This document shows positions 5,779 through 12,161 of a stretch of DNA of 12,161 bases, piece by piece (within the stretch, counting starts at the first letter, position 1; each line of letters starts with the position of its first letter). Below the pieces are notes generated by a model. It did no database searches, was not told the DNA's origin, and saw nothing but the letters and a program-made list of their open reading frames with translations. Both the position numbers and the translations under genes were made by a program. Origin of the DNA: an uncultured Mailhella sp. GTDB lineage: Bacteria > Desulfobacterota > Desulfovibrionia > Desulfovibrionales > Desulfovibrionaceae. The stretch lies in NCBI GenBank assembly GCA_944324625.1, contig CALUWZ010000037.1, positions 1 through 12,161 on the forward strand. The letters run 5' to 3'.

Positions 5779-7128
5779 TTAAATGTCTATGTTGAAATTG
5801 AAATTTAATCCTTTGTCTTTATTCTCGCTTTGAGTTTCGCTTTTTTCTTCTTCGTCTTTAGTCTGGGGCTTGTGGGCAAAGTCAGGATTATTGTTTATAT
5901 TGAATTCAATGGTCCGTTTATTTTCCAAAAGCTTGCTGAGTTTGCTCATAAAGCAGGATTCATCGCCGTCCACACATTCACAGTCGTCTTCGTCACGCAT
6001 GGAGTAATCAAATTCTTCGGTTACATATTTGGGATGCAGTCCTTTGTACTGCTGTGATTTCTTTTTTTCGCGCATCAGGGCGAAAGCCATTTCAGGCGGA
6101 AGTTCGCTCAGCATTTGATAATATTCCTCAAAAGCGGCATCTTTATCGGGATTTCCTGTCCTGCCGCCTAAATGATAGTCATACTCGCCTGTGCGGATTT
6201 TTTCCAAAAAGGCAGGGTCCTGCAGTTTGGTCCGCAGTTTTTGGGGCACAAAATGTTCCATGCCGTTTTCGGAACCGGGTTTTTTCTTTTTGGAAGTTTT
6301 TTTCGGTTTGTAAATATCTTCGGGAGCTATTTGGGTTGCTTCAAGTTTTTGTGTATCTTCAATGTAGGGGTCTTCCAAGTTATCCAGCAAAAATTTATGC
6401 ACAATGGAATAGCGCAGCAGCGCCAAGGGATCGACGCCGGGAAGTTCGAATTCTTCATCTTCCCAGTCTTCATCAAATTCATCGTCTTCGTCAAGGTCAT
6501 TGTCTTCGGTTTCGGCAATGTTCATTAATGCTTCAAAGGCTTTGGCAGGGTCAAACGGTGCTTGGTATTCATGGGAAGATTTTGGAATGTCCGTCAGTGC
6601 ATGTGCGGTAACTCTGTCTTCTTCGCTGTTTTTTGTTTCATCGGGAAGCATTGCCACAAGATTTTGCAGTATGGGAGCCATGTCCTCGTCAGACTGTATG
6701 GGGCAAAAATTTTTTAATCCGCAGCGGGGGTGAGCTTCTTTGTTTTGAATTGAAGAGACAAAATTTTTTTCTCTGATTTCGTTTTTTTGAATTTCGAGAA
6801 TGATTTTGTCAATAAGAATTTGTTCATTGTCAACATAAAGAGGGATTTGGCAGATGCATTTGTCCTCTTCAATGCGGAAAACAGTAACGGTGAGTTCCAG
6901 CTCATTTTCTCCGGAAACGCCTAAAAAATGCAGAACAATGTTTTTGCCGGCCTGCAGAGTTTTTGCCTCGGGCTGGTTTGAAATGTCAAGCGTGATGCTT
7001 TGCATGGAAACTTCAAGCACACGGCAGGGAGAAGAAAATCCGTTGATTTTCATCCACGTATTTTTGGGCATAATTTTGAGCGGAGTATTTGACTGCTCAA
7101 ATTTTATGGTATAGCCGTTTTCATCCAT
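5779..7128 (-). CDS. Uncharacterised acidic protein in the stator operon, possible divergent PilZ-like N-terminus
   Basis: I do not recognise this 449-residue protein with confidence. Residues 1-110 read like a small beta-barrel with alternating hydrophobic strands, and their place beside motAB suggests a PilZ-type domain. However, the c-di-GMP motifs RxxxR and (D/N)xSxxG are not evident, so nucleotide binding is doubtful. Residues 206-228 are an almost uninterrupted acidic run. A lysine-rich patch (276-283) is followed by a helical region (about 290-360) that looks conserved in style. Four cysteines fall at 136, 142, 383 and 385, with another at 392. The C-terminus is charged and ends in alternating F/N residues (FNINNN at 409-414; FNFNIDI at the end). 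There is no signal peptide or membrane segment. The gene begins 23 bp after motB with a weak ribosome site, and hypF follows 13 bp after its stop. A cytoplasmic accessory to the flagellar motor is one possibility, on context alone. Confidence 0.75.
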   Translation of the reverse strand: MDENGYTIKFEQSNTPLKIMPKNTWMKINGFSSPCRVLEVSMQSITLDISNQPEAKTLQAGKNIVLHFLGVSGENELELTVTVFRIEEDKCICQIPLYVDNEQILIDKIILEIQKNEIREKNFVSSIQNKEAHPRCGLKNFCPIQSDEDMAPILQNLVAMLPDETKNSEEDRVTAHALTDIPKSSHEYQAPFDPAKAFEALMNIAETEDNDLDEDDEFDEDWEDEEFELPGVDPLALLRYSIVHKFLLDNLEDPYIEDTQKLEATQIAPEDIYKPKKTSKKKKPGSENGMEHFVPQKLRTKLQDPAFLEKIRTGEYDYHLGGRTGNPDKDAAFEEYYQMLSELPPEMAFALMREKKKSQQYKGLHPKYVTEEFDYSMRDEDDCECVDGDESCFMSKLSKLLENKRTIEFNINNNPDFAHKPQTKDEEEKSETQSENKDKGLNFNFNIDI

Positions 7129-7151
7129 ACACTGCTCTGAACTGTGCTTGA

Positions 7152-7892
7152 TTATTTAATGACCTGACGTTCAAGGCAAAATTCCACACGTCTGTTTTTT
7201 GCCTTATTTTCCGGCGAGTCATTGGGGAAACGGGGATTTAAATCGCCCATGCCCGTTGCGGTCACTCTTAATGGATCTATACCATGATCAATGAGCCAAC
7301 GCAAGACATTTACGGCACGCAGGGCTGACAGTTCCCAATTATTTTTAAAGCGCATGCCTTGGGGAATGGGGCTGTCGTCAGTGTATCCTTTAATGTTGAC
7401 GGTCATTTCTCTGTTTGATTCAATGATTTCAAGAATGGTCTGCAGCTGTTCGTCCGCTCCTTCGGCAAGTTCTTCAGAACCCGGAGCAAAAAGCAGGCTG
7501 TCTCCGATGGTGAGCGTGATTGTGCCTTCATCCAAAATGGCACCGACTTCGCCTTCAACATTTTTTTTGGACAAATAACTTTGAATGGCGTTGAAAACGT
7601 TTTCTTGGTTTTTTAAAAGTTCCTGACGTATGCGCATTAAATCCTGCACAGACTGCTGGGTATTGCTGTCAATGTTGCTCTGCATCTGGCCGCCTGCGAT
7701 TTCACTGGCGGAAAGACCGCCGAATGCCATGCGCATGGACCCGAAAACGCTTTGGAAGCGTTTTACTTCCACTGTTGACATGGAAACCAAAAGCACGAAA
7801 AATACAAGCAATAAGGTAACCATGTCGCCATACGTGGCAAGCCAGCCCATGTCCTCAGGTTCGTCCTGTTCCGGTTCAGGGAGATTATTCAT
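7152..7892 (-). CDS. motB: Flagellar stator protein MotB/PomB
   Basis: Forms the torque-generating ion channel with MotA and anchors it to peptidoglycan. It has 246 residues. A short cytoplasmic N-terminus is followed by one membrane helix (about residues 18-38) in the motif YGDMVTLLLVFFVLL, in which D23 is the ion-binding aspartate. A linker and plug region comes next. The OmpA-like peptidoglycan-binding domain covers about residues 130-240, with the NIKGYTDD strand, NWELSALRAVNVLRWL helix and the NRRVEF end motif. The helix sequence resembles sodium-type PomB/MotS proteins somewhat more than E. coli MotB, but ion choice cannot be settled from this. It starts 30 bp after motA with AAAGGT at about 7 nt spacing. 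The annotated start gives a normal length. Confidence 0.93.
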   Translation of the reverse strand: MNNLPEPEQDEPEDMGWLATYGDMVTLLLVFFVLLVSMSTVEVKRFQSVFGSMRMAFGGLSASEIAGGQMQSNIDSNTQQSVQDLMRIRQELLKNQENVFNAIQSYLSKKNVEGEVGAILDEGTITLTIGDSLLFAPGSEELAEGADEQLQTILEIIESNREMTVNIKGYTDDSPIPQGMRFKNNWELSALRAVNVLRWLIDHGIDPLRVTATGMGDLNPRFPNDSPENKAKNRRVEFCLERQVIK

Positions 7893-7922
7893 AACAGTTA
7901 CCTTTTATTTTTGGGTTTGCGG

Positions 7923-8681
7923 TTACTTATCTTCATGCTTTCTTACGGAAGGCGCAAGGAAGGAAGATAATTTTTCATATACAAGTCTGGGGTTATTGTT
8001 TTCAAGAATGGATTTTGCACCTTCAAAAATAATGGAAAGGTTCATGCTTTCCTGCGTGCTGCGTGATTTGAGCTTGGTGGCAAGGGGAGAGAAAATAAAG
8101 TTTGCCAAAATGGTGCCGTATAAAGTCGTAATAAGAGCAACAGCCATGGCAGGACCGAGGGCTGAGGGGTCATTGAGCTGGCTGAGCATTTGGATAAGGC
8201 CGATAAGCGTACCGAGCATACCCATGGCAGGCGCAAGACCGGCCATTTTGTTGAAAACGCCGATGCTTATGCCGTGACGTTTCTGCATGGACGAAATTTC
8301 AATAATAACAGTATTGTGAATAAGCTCAGGGTCGGCATTGTCCGCAATGAGCTGCATGGCTTTTTTGAGCAGGGGATTGTTGGTTTCCACCCTTTCAAGG
8401 GCAAGTATTCCTTCACGGCGGCTGATTTCCGCAATCTGCACCATAACATCCACAACTTCTTCGGGCATGGTTCTTTTGCTGGTAAAGGTTTTGCCTGCTG
8501 CTTTCATGGCTTGGATAAATTCTTCAAGAGGAAAACAGATGAGAGTTGCCGCAAACGTACCGCCAAAAACAATCAGAACACTTGGAATATCAATAAATCC
8601 GGCAGGGTCCGGACCCATTGCAATGGTTACTCCCACAAGGCCGAAACCTGCAATGATTCCTATGAGGGTGGCTAAATCCAT
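7923..8681 (-). CDS. motA: Flagellar stator protein MotA/PomA
   Basis: Inner-membrane stator subunit that surrounds the MotB helix and pushes on the rotor protein FliG. It has 252 residues with four membrane helices at about 4-22, 32-50, 146-166 and 176-198. The large cytoplasmic loop has the RREGILALE segment (88-97), which carries the charged residues that contact the rotor in this family. The conserved proline lies in GLAPAMGMLGT (P151). MDLATLIG at the start and GPAMAVALITTLYG in the fourth helix are typical of the PomA-like branch. The ATG at 8681 follows AGGTGA with about 8 nt spacing. It is the first gene of the minus-strand cluster, and its promoter should lie between it and typA. Confidence 0.94.
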   Translation of the reverse strand: MDLATLIGIIAGFGLVGVTIAMGPDPAGFIDIPSVLIVFGGTFAATLICFPLEEFIQAMKAAGKTFTSKRTMPEEVVDVMVQIAEISRREGILALERVETNNPLLKKAMQLIADNADPELIHNTVIIEISSMQKRHGISIGVFNKMAGLAPAMGMLGTLIGLIQMLSQLNDPSALGPAMAVALITTLYGTILANFIFSPLATKLKSRSTQESMNLSIIFEGAKSILENNNPRLVYEKLSSFLAPSVRKHEDK

Positions 8682-8834
8682 AATTTTTTCACCTGTTAAC
8701 TATTGATTAATATGCAAATGGTGCGTAAAACCATTTTCAGTTAATAAATAAACGTACTAGCCTAAAAAGTCCAGTGCTTTTTAAAATCGTAAACGGAGTA
8801 TGCCCCGCATATTCCCACACACAAGGAAGGATTT
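8682..8834. promoter_or_regulatory. Divergent promoter region between motA and typA
   Basis: This 153-bp gap must hold promoters for both the stator operon (minus) and typA (plus). The best + strand match is TTGATT (8703-8708), 17 bp, TAAAAC (8726-8731), at 4 of 6 positions in each box, so only moderate. The inverted repeat AAATGGT (8716-8722) / ACCATTT (8730-8736), with a 7-nt gap, overlaps its -10 region and could be an operator. I found no convincing sigma28 site (TAAA-N15-GCCGATAA) upstream of motA. No small gene is visible here. Confidence 0.45.
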
Positions 8835-10664
8835 GTGATTACAAGAAATAATGCTATCCGCAATATCGCCATTATTGCCCACGTTGACCATGGCAAAACC
8901 ACTCTGGTAGACGGTCTTTTCCGTCAAAGCGGACTGTTCCGTGCCGATCAGCAGGTTGATGACCGCATCATGGACAGCATGGAACTGGAACGTGAACGCG
9001 GTATTACCATTGCCGCCAAAAACTGTGCTGTTTCGTGGAACGGCGTGCGCATCAACATTATTGACACCCCCGGCCACGCCGATTTCGGCGGAGAAGTGGA
9101 ACGGGCCTTGTCTATGGTGGACGGCGTTGTGCTTCTGGTGGACTCTTCGGAAGGACCGCTGCCCCAAACCCGTTTTGTTCTCAGAAAAGCTCTGGCGCTC
9201 AAGCTTCCCGTTATCGGCGTTATCAATAAAATTGACAGAAAAGACGCCCGTCCCGAAGAAGTTTTGAATGAACTCTATGAACTTTTCATTGACCTTGACG
9301 CCAGCGACGAACAGCTGGAATTTCCAGTGCTGTATGCCATTGGCCGTGAAGGGGTTGCAATGTATAATATCGGAGATAAGCCCGAAAACCTTAGCCCTTT
9401 GTTTGAAACAATTTTAAAACATATTCCCGGTCCTGCCTATGACGATGAGCTGCCGTTCCAAATGCTTGTAACCGATCTTGATTATTCCGATTATCTCGGC
9501 CGCCTTGCCGTGGGCAGAATCAGAAACGGCAGCGTACAGAGCAAGGAAAGCCTTGTGTGCATCGGTGAAGACGGAACGCCCAAAGCTCTTCGTGCCACTA
9601 AAATTCAGGTTTACCAAGGCAAGCAGATGATGGATGTGGAAAGTGCCGAACCCGGTGATATCATTGTCATGGCAGGCATTGAAGACGCAACCATAGGCGA
9701 TACTATCTGCACCAAGGAAAATCCCATTGCTCTGCCCCGTATTCATGTGGATGAGCCTACCGTTACCATGCGTTTTTCCATTAACAGTTCTCCGCTTGCA
9801 GGCCGTGAAGGCAAAATCGTACAGTCCAGAAAAATTAAGGAACGCCTTGAAAAAGAAGCTCTCAGCAACGTGTCCATCCGCGTGGAGGATACCGAAGACA
9901 AAGACAGTTTTATTGTCAAGGGCCGCGGTGAATTTCAAATGGCGATTATTGTTGAAACCATGCGGCGTGAAGGCTTTGAGCTGACTGTCGGACGGCCTGA
10001 AGTTATTATGCGTGAAATTGACGGCGTATTGCATGAACCTATTGAAGACGTGCATATTGACTGCGACGAAGTGTTTATGGGCGTTGTTACGGAAAAGCTT
10101 TCTTTCAGAAAAGGACGCATGGCAAACTGCGTCAACCACGGCACCGGCCGCGTGCGCTTAACTTTTTCCGTTCCTGCCAGAGGCCTTATCGGGTACCGTG
10201 ACGAGTTTTTGACCGATACGCGCGGTACGGGCATTATGAACTCAACATTCAGCGGCTATGAAGAATACAGGGGGGATTTCGTTACCCGCCTGACAGGTTC
10301 CCTTATTGCCGACCGTTCAGGAAATGCCGTTGCCTATGCTTTGTATAACCTTGAACCCAGAGGCACGCTCTTTATCGTTCCCGGCGACCCCGTATACGAA
10401 GGCATGGTTATCGGCGAACACAACAGGGACAACGATATTGACGTAAACCCCACAAAGGAAAAGAAGCTGACCAACATGCGCGCAGCAGGCAAGGATGAAA
10501 ATATCATTCTGACCCCAGTGCGGCCCATGACTTTGGAACATGCCCTGCACTTTTTGCGGGAAGATGAAGTATTGGAAGTTACTCCTGAATCTTTGCGTAT
10601 CCGCAAAACAGAACTCAATGCCCAGAAACGCCATGCAGCAGGCGGCGGCAGAAAAAGAATATAA
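8835..10664 (+). CDS. typA: Ribosome-associated GTPase TypA/BipA
   Basis: Translational GTPase of the EF-G family that binds the ribosome and is needed for stress and low-temperature growth and for 50S assembly in studied bacteria. It has 609 residues, the normal length. The GTPase motifs are intact: HVDHGKTT (16-23), RERGITI (53-59), DTPGHADF (77-84) and NKID (131-134). Domain II and EF-G-like domains III and V follow, and the BipA-specific C-terminal domain ends in a basic tail. The start is GTG at 8835, preceded by a strong AAGGAAGG (8823-8830) four bases upstream; it places the RNIAIIAHVDHG motif at the expected distance. The gene is apparently monocistronic, with a terminator right after the stop. 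Codon use is more G+C-rich than in the cas genes, as expected for a conserved housekeeping gene. Confidence 0.97.
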   Translation: MITRNNAIRNIAIIAHVDHGKTTLVDGLFRQSGLFRADQQVDDRIMDSMELERERGITIAAKNCAVSWNGVRINIIDTPGHADFGGEVERALSMVDGVVLLVDSSEGPLPQTRFVLRKALALKLPVIGVINKIDRKDARPEEVLNELYELFIDLDASDEQLEFPVLYAIGREGVAMYNIGDKPENLSPLFETILKHIPGPAYDDELPFQMLVTDLDYSDYLGRLAVGRIRNGSVQSKESLVCIGEDGTPKALRATKIQVYQGKQMMDVESAEPGDIIVMAGIEDATIGDTICTKENPIALPRIHVDEPTVTMRFSINSSPLAGREGKIVQSRKIKERLEKEALSNVSIRVEDTEDKDSFIVKGRGEFQMAIIVETMRREGFELTVGRPEVIMREIDGVLHEPIEDVHIDCDEVFMGVVTEKLSFRKGRMANCVNHGTGRVRLTFSVPARGLIGYRDEFLTDTRGTGIMNSTFSGYEEYRGDFVTRLTGSLIADRSGNAVAYALYNLEPRGTLFIVPGDPVYEGMVIGEHNRDNDIDVNPTKEKKLTNMRAAGKDENIILTPVRPMTLEHALHFLREDEVLEVTPESLRIRKTELNAQKRHAAGGGRKRI

Positions 10665-10670
10665 AAAACA

Positions 10671-10697
10671 GGCAGCTTCGGCTGCCTTTTGTTTTTT
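10671..10697 (+). terminator. Rho-independent terminator of typA
   Basis: GGCAGC (10671-10676), a TTCG tetraloop and GCTGCC (10681-10686) are followed by TTTTGTTTTTT. The hairpin starts 6 bp after the typA stop. A UUCG loop closed by a C-G pair is unusually stable. The same terminator layout recurs in the second copy of the repeat element (GGCAG at 10878-10882, CTGCC at 10887-10891, then TTTTGTTTTTT). Confidence 0.9.
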
Positions 10698-10860
10698 GGG
10701 GGAAATGATTTCCCCCAAGCCCCCTCACAGCCGCACAGTCCGCAGTGCAGACAGTGCGGGTTATGCATAAGCAAGTATCGGATACGGTAAAAAAGTTTTG
10801 CGGGGAGAGTATGAGAGGGAGAACTTTTTCAAAAGTTCCCCTCTCATGGAAATGAAGAAT
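10671..10860. repeat. Hairpin-rich intergenic repeat, copy A
   Basis: First of two tandem copies of an element with no coding potential. In order it holds the terminator hairpin and a 10-bp stem TTGGGGGAAA/TTTCCCCCAA with a TGA loop (10696-10718). These are followed by an imperfect CCGCAC...GTGCGG pairing (about 10732-10760), the palindrome TTATGCATAA (10761-10770), GTATCGGATAC (10775-10785) and a long stem based on ATGAGAGGG and AACTTTT (10811-10847). The succession of stems suggests a structured RNA or a REP/MITE-like element. I see no terminal target duplication that would define a transposable unit. Confidence 0.8.
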
Positions 10861-10877
10861 AGCAATACAACGGAAAG

Positions 10878-11059
10878 GGCAGGCGGCTGCCTTTTGTTTT
10901 TTGGGGGAAATGATTTCCCCCAAGCCCCCTCACAGCCGCACAGTCCGCAGTGCAGACAGGCGGGTTATGCATAAGCAAGTATCGGGTACGGTAAAAAGTT
11001 TTGCGGGGAGAGTATGAGAGGGAATTTTCAAAAGTTCCCTCTCATGAAAATGAATAATA
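10878..11059. repeat. Hairpin-rich intergenic repeat, copy B
   Basis: Second tandem copy, displaced by about 205 bp from copy A and nearly identical over most of its length. Differences are small: one base is lost near 10959, GGATAC becomes GGTAC-containing, and several bases are lost in the long stem. The stems survive: TTGGGGGAAA/TTTCCCCCAA at 10901-10923, TTATGCATAA at 10965-10974 and ATGAGAGGG/CCCTCTCAT at 11014-11045. About 17-23 bp of unrelated sequence separate the copies. The copy ends just before the ahbC terminator. Confidence 0.8.
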
Positions 11060-11060
11060 A

Positions 11061-11084
11061 AAAAGCCCTTTTTCAAGGGCTTTT
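11061..11084 (-). terminator. Rho-independent terminator of ahbC
   Basis: A perfect 10-bp stem (AAAAGCCCTT, 11061-11070; AAGGGCTTTT, 11075-11084) reads on the minus strand with a GAAA tetraloop and a following TTATT tract. It begins 18 bp beyond the ahbC stop. The + strand also has a T-rich tail (TTTTGGTTTTT), so it could block transcription from both directions. Confidence 0.88.
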
Positions 11085-11102
11085 GGTTTTTGTGTCGGAA
11101 AA

Positions 11103-12161
11103 TTATTTAATGCCGATTTCTTCGTCGGTGAGATAACAGGCAGGATCTTCAGCCCATACATCGCCGTAAACGGCTTCAGCTCTTGCGCGGAAGTTGCCGC
11201 CGCAAATATTCAGGAACTTGCATTTTGCACAGCGTCCTTTTACGTGAGGGCGTTTGTCTTTGAGCTGGTGCAGGAGTTCAATGCTGGGGTCGGTCCAGAT
11301 TTCGGAGAACGGTCTTTCAAGGACGTTTCCGAAAACATGGTGACGCCAGAATTGGTCGGCGCTGACTTTTCCGTCCCATGAAATGCAGCCGAAACCGCGG
11401 CCTGAGCTGTTGCCTTCGTTGAATTGAAGGAGTTCAAAAACTTCAGCGGCACGTTTCGGGTCTTCACGCTGCATGCGCATCCAAAGATAGGGGCCGTCGG
11501 CATGGTTGTCTACGGTAAGAACTTCTTTTTCATAGCCTTGGTCATACAGTTCACGGGTTTTGTCCATAATTAAATCAACCATGGCACGTGTTTCCTGATG
11601 ATTCAGGTCTTCTTTGATAAGTTCGCTGCCGCGGCCTGAGTAGACGAGATGATAGAAGCAGACGCGGGGAATATTGCGTTCTTTCATGAGTTCAAAGATT
11701 TTGGGAACTTCAGCGGCATTTCGTTTGTTGATGGTAAAGCGCAGGCCTACTTTAATGCCTTCTTCGCGGCAGTAGTCGAGGCCTTCAAGGGCTTTGCGGT
11801 AAGCTCCTTTTACGCCTCTGAACGCATCGTGCACGTCTTCGCCGCCGTCAAGGGAAACACCTACATAGGAAAGACCTACGTCTTTGAGGATTTTTGCCAT
11901 GTTTCGGTCAATAAGCGTACCGTTGGTGGAAATAACCGCACGCATGCCTTTGCTTGTCGCATATTTGGCAAGTTCGGGCAAGTCTTTGCGCACCAATGGT
12001 TCTCCGCCTGAAAAAAGCATGACGGGAGCGCCGAACTTTGCAAGATCGTCAATCATTACTTTTGCCTGATCGGTGGAAATGGGATCAGAGCCGTTTTCGT
12101 CAAGGGCGTGGGCATAGCAGTGCACGCATTTGAGATTGCAGCGCTGTGTCATATTCCATAC
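11103..12161 (-). CDS. ahbC: Radical SAM 12,18-didecarboxysiroheme deacetylase AhbC (5' end outside window)
   Basis: Removes acetate side chains from 12,18-didecarboxysiroheme to give iron-coproporphyrin III in the siroheme-dependent heme pathway of sulfate reducers and archaea. The frame is open to the window edge, where it reads VWN before MTQRC, so the first few dozen residues are missing. The visible part is about 352 residues. The radical SAM cluster motif CNLKCVHC (CxxxCxxC) lies near its start, followed by the SAM-binding GGEP motif (in FSGGEPLVRKDL). A C-terminal SPASM/twitch-like region supplies further cysteines in CISWDGKVSADQFWRHH, CAKCKFLNICGGNFRARAEA and DPACYL, probably for a second Fe-S cluster. 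The DQFWRHH...GNV segment is typical of the AhbC/NirJ group. In a Desulfovibrio-like genome AhbC is more likely than NirJ of heme d1 synthesis. AhbD, a related decarboxylase, is a less likely alternative. Confidence 0.85.
   Translation of the reverse strand, partial: VWNMTQRCNLKCVHCYAHALDENGSDPISTDQAKVMIDDLAKFGAPVMLFSGGEPLVRKDLPELAKYATSKGMRAVISTNGTLIDRNMAKILKDVGLSYVGVSLDGGEDVHDAFRGVKGAYRKALEGLDYCREEGIKVGLRFTINKRNAAEVPKIFELMKERNIPRVCFYHLVYSGRGSELIKEDLNHQETRAMVDLIMDKTRELYDQGYEKEVLTVDNHADGPYLWMRMQREDPKRAAEVFELLQFNEGNSSGRGFGCISWDGKVSADQFWRHHVFGNVLERPFSEIWTDPSIELLHQLKDKRPHVKGRCAKCKFLNICGGNFRARAEAVYGDVWAEDPACYLTDEEIGIK

Noticed and set aside
7630..8277. A 215-residue + strand open frame across motB and motA
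   Set aside because: It spans two well-supported genes on the other strand and has no domain signal.
8682..8834. tRNA or small RNA gene between motA and typA
   Set aside because: No cloverleaf or terminator-like hairpin is visible; the gap fits ordinary promoters.
9414..10139. A 241-residue minus-strand open frame
   Set aside because: Antisense to the highly conserved typA coding sequence and without family features.
10690..11058. Insertion sequence or transposon remnant
   Set aside because: No transposase fragment, no clear terminal inverted repeats of the whole unit and no target-site duplication. It is better described as a duplicated hairpin element.

Overview
The window looks like a chromosomal segment of a Desulfovibrionaceae-type sulfate reducer of moderate G+C content, probably host-associated. 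That placement is inferred. It rests on an AhbC-like radical SAM enzyme of the siroheme-dependent heme pathway, the [NiFe]-hydrogenase maturation factor HypF, a flagellar stator operon, and G-rich hairpin repeats of a kind I associate with intergenic regions of this family. Both ends of the window cut through genes: cas9 on the left and ahbC on the right.

Bases 1-3054 hold the right-hand part of a compact type II-C CRISPR-Cas locus. It comprises the C-terminal 322 residues of a Neisseria-type Cas9 on the + strand, then cas1 (overlapping cas9 by 50 bp), then cas2. After these come a perfect hairpin terminator and an array of thirteen 36-bp repeats with twelve 30-bp spacers. Neither csn2 nor cas4 is present. 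Read on the minus strand, the repeat aligns with the N. meningitidis type II-C repeat as I recall it. In that direction every repeat carries a sigma70-like promoter (TTGTCT, 17 bp, TATAAC). The crRNAs are therefore probably transcribed towards the cas genes from promoters inside the repeats. No tracrRNA anti-repeat is visible, so it should lie to the left of the window.

Bases 3048-8681 hold a minus-strand cluster, probably one operon, in the order motA, motB, an unrecognised acidic protein, hypF. Gaps are 13-30 bp. The last two codons and the TAG stop of hypF lie in or on the edge of the outermost CRISPR repeat. The array therefore abuts hypF with no leader between them, and hypF transcripts probably run into the array. 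This junction and the repeat-borne promoters are the most unusual features here.

Bases 8682-8834 are a short divergent promoter region. Bases 8835-10664 encode the ribosome-associated GTPase TypA/BipA on the + strand. Bases 10665-11102 are non-coding. They hold the typA terminator, two tandem copies of a roughly 180-190-bp hairpin-rich element, and the ahbC terminator. Bases 11103-12161 on the minus strand encode most of AhbC.

Functionally the window joins three unrelated modules: adaptive immunity, flagellar torque plus hydrogenase maturation, and housekeeping (stress GTPase and heme synthesis). Published sequences such as Nme1Cas9 and the meningococcal repeat were recalled from memory and not searched.
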